Positions 63,231-64,000 of a stretch of DNA of 64,000 nt are shown in pieces (within the stretch, counting starts at the first letter, position 1; every line of letters begins with the position of its first letter). The translations under genes and the position numbers were made by a program. The notes under the pieces are model-generated. The model did not search any database. It was not told where the DNA came from and worked only from the letters and a program-made list of their open reading frames with translations. The DNA comes from GCA-002708315 sp963676635 (lineage in GTDB: Bacteria; Bacteroidota; Bacteroidia; Bacteroidales; F082): the NCBI GenBank assembly GCA_963676635.1, contig OY781105.1:1674001-1738000 (forward strand), in the 5' to 3' direction.

Positions 63231-63929
63231 ATGACCGGAACAATTATTAACGTGCTTGCCATTATTGCAGGCAGCACTCTGGGGTTGTTACTTAATAATA
63301 AACTACCTCAAAGATTTGTTACAATTTTTTTTCAGGCAATAGGACTCTTTACAATTTATCTGGGGTTTTCTATGGCTATGGAAACCACTCATGTTTTTCA
63401 TATGCTGCTGGCATTAATAACAGGAGGTTTGGTTGGTGAGATGTTACAAATTCAGAAATATACTGAAAGATTAGGTGACAGGATTAAAGCAAGGTTCAAT
63501 ATTGGTGGTGAAAAATTTACGGAAGGAGTAGTTACTGCCTTTCTTTTGTATTGCATTGGATCGTTAACAATACTAGGGGCTATTGAAGCAGGTCTTACTG
63601 GTAATTACCGACTGATTTTAATTAAATCTGTAATGGACGGAATATCATCAATTGCATTAGCATCAGCATTAGGGGCAGGAGTAATGTTCTCAGCATTACC
63701 ATTGCTGATTTTTCAGGGAGGGCTTACTCTGCTTGCTTCAGCTTTTGGTGACTTCTTCCCGGAAATTATGATAACCGAGTTGTCGGCTGTTGGTGGTATT
63801 CTACTTATTGGTCTGGGATTATCAATTCTGGAAATAAAAAAAATTAAAGTACTTAATATGCTTCCTGCACTGATTACAATAATCTTGATTATGTGGTTGT
63901 TGCCTGAAATTAATTTTCAATTTTTCTGA
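63231..63929 (+). CDS. DUF554 membrane protein
   Basis: A 232-residue inner-membrane protein of the DUF554/YdfK family with about six to seven hydrophobic segments. Landmarks: INVLAIIAGSTLGLLLNN at the N-terminus, ALITGGLVGEMLQI, the cytoplasmic loop with FTEGVVTAFLLYCIGSLTILGAIEAGLTG (in part), IKSVMDGISSIALAS, and AVGGILLIGLGLSILEIKKI. Length and order are as in the family. Function not established; transport is a guess. Next gene starts two bases after its stop, so they may be an operon. Confidence 0.92.
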   Translation: MTGTIINVLAIIAGSTLGLLLNNKLPQRFVTIFFQAIGLFTIYLGFSMAMETTHVFHMLLALITGGLVGEMLQIQKYTERLGDRIKARFNIGGEKFTEGVVTAFLLYCIGSLTILGAIEAGLTGNYRLILIKSVMDGISSIALASALGAGVMFSALPLLIFQGGLTLLASAFGDFFPEIMITELSAVGGILLIGLGLSILEIKKIKVLNMLPALITIILIMWLLPEINFQFF

Positions 63930-63931
63930 TC

Positions 63932-64000
63932 TTGAAAGAATTAAAAAATACTATTATTTGCCCAAACTGTGAAACTGAATTTGACAGTGGGTTTAAGTTT
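63932..64000 (+). CDS. Partial gene: zinc-ribbon start, possibly DUF2130 protein
   Basis: The frame opens at TTG, two bases after the DUF554 stop, and runs off the window end. The 23 visible residues read MKELKNTIICPNCETEFDSG and on, a CxxC zinc-ribbon half typical of the start of DUF2130 proteins. Too short for a firm call. Confidence 0.4.
   Translation, partial: MKELKNTIICPNCETEFDSGFKF

Overview
The window comes from a member of the Bacteroidota. Evidence: two SusC/SusD outer-membrane pairs, an ECF sigma/FecR/TonB-receptor signalling triad, a type IX secretion (T9SS) sorting domain, a DUF6089 protein beside uppS and bamA, low G+C, weak ribosome-binding sites, and phylum-type promoters with a TAnnTTTG -7 element. 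A free-living or gut/marine Bacteroidales- or Marinilabiliales-like organism is plausible, but genus cannot be told from the sequence. I saw no tRNA, rRNA, CRISPR array, transposase or phage gene.

Layout. 70-6312 (+): a TonB receptor with N-terminal STN domain, a DUF4249-type lipoprotein, a small T9SS cargo and a large beta-helical carbohydrate-binding-type protein. 6771-19445 (-): a mannose-type polysaccharide utilisation locus (PUL) in the order susC, susD, mannose-6-phosphate isomerase, MFS sugar transporter, ROK kinase, GH92 mannosidase fused to an SGNH esterase-like domain, and a beta-propeller lipoprotein. Together these would bind and import a mannoside at the outer membrane, cut it in the periplasm, carry mannose inward, phosphorylate it and isomerise it to fructose-6-phosphate. 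19890-25309 (+): anchored thioredoxin, a lipoprotein, and the sigma/anti-sigma/receptor triad. 25703-30629: MmcQ-like protein, carboxyltransferase plus biotin carrier, EngB GTPase, and two acyltransferases resembling the glycine-lipid pair GlsB/GlsA. 30721-37321 (-): envelope biogenesis cluster nadK, DUF6089, uppS, bamA, and two OmpH/Skp chaperones. 37634-45098 (+): HAL-family lyase, two small membrane proteins, and a SusC/SusD pair without enzymes. 45226-51767: DUF349 protein, hpt, a double adenylate kinase, purE, a methyltransferase and a degenerate PrsW-like protein. 51852-58441: cupin, rsgA, CBS protein and BamA-like barrel in one operon, then a DEAD-box helicase and htpG. 58639-64000: fucose-isomerase-like protein, pntAB, DUF554 protein and the first codons of another gene.

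The most unusual signal is non-coding. Three intergenic elements (about 6455-6684, 25334-25487, 47607-47804) each carry exactly four copies of the palindrome TGATGCGCATCA at an exact 22-bp period, with outward-pointing arms of a second motif (TACACAAGTG-like) in the same 22-bp register. The first arm unit starts 49.5 bp from the centre of the core in every case. No listed feature class explains it, and it is the best candidate here for an undescribed system.
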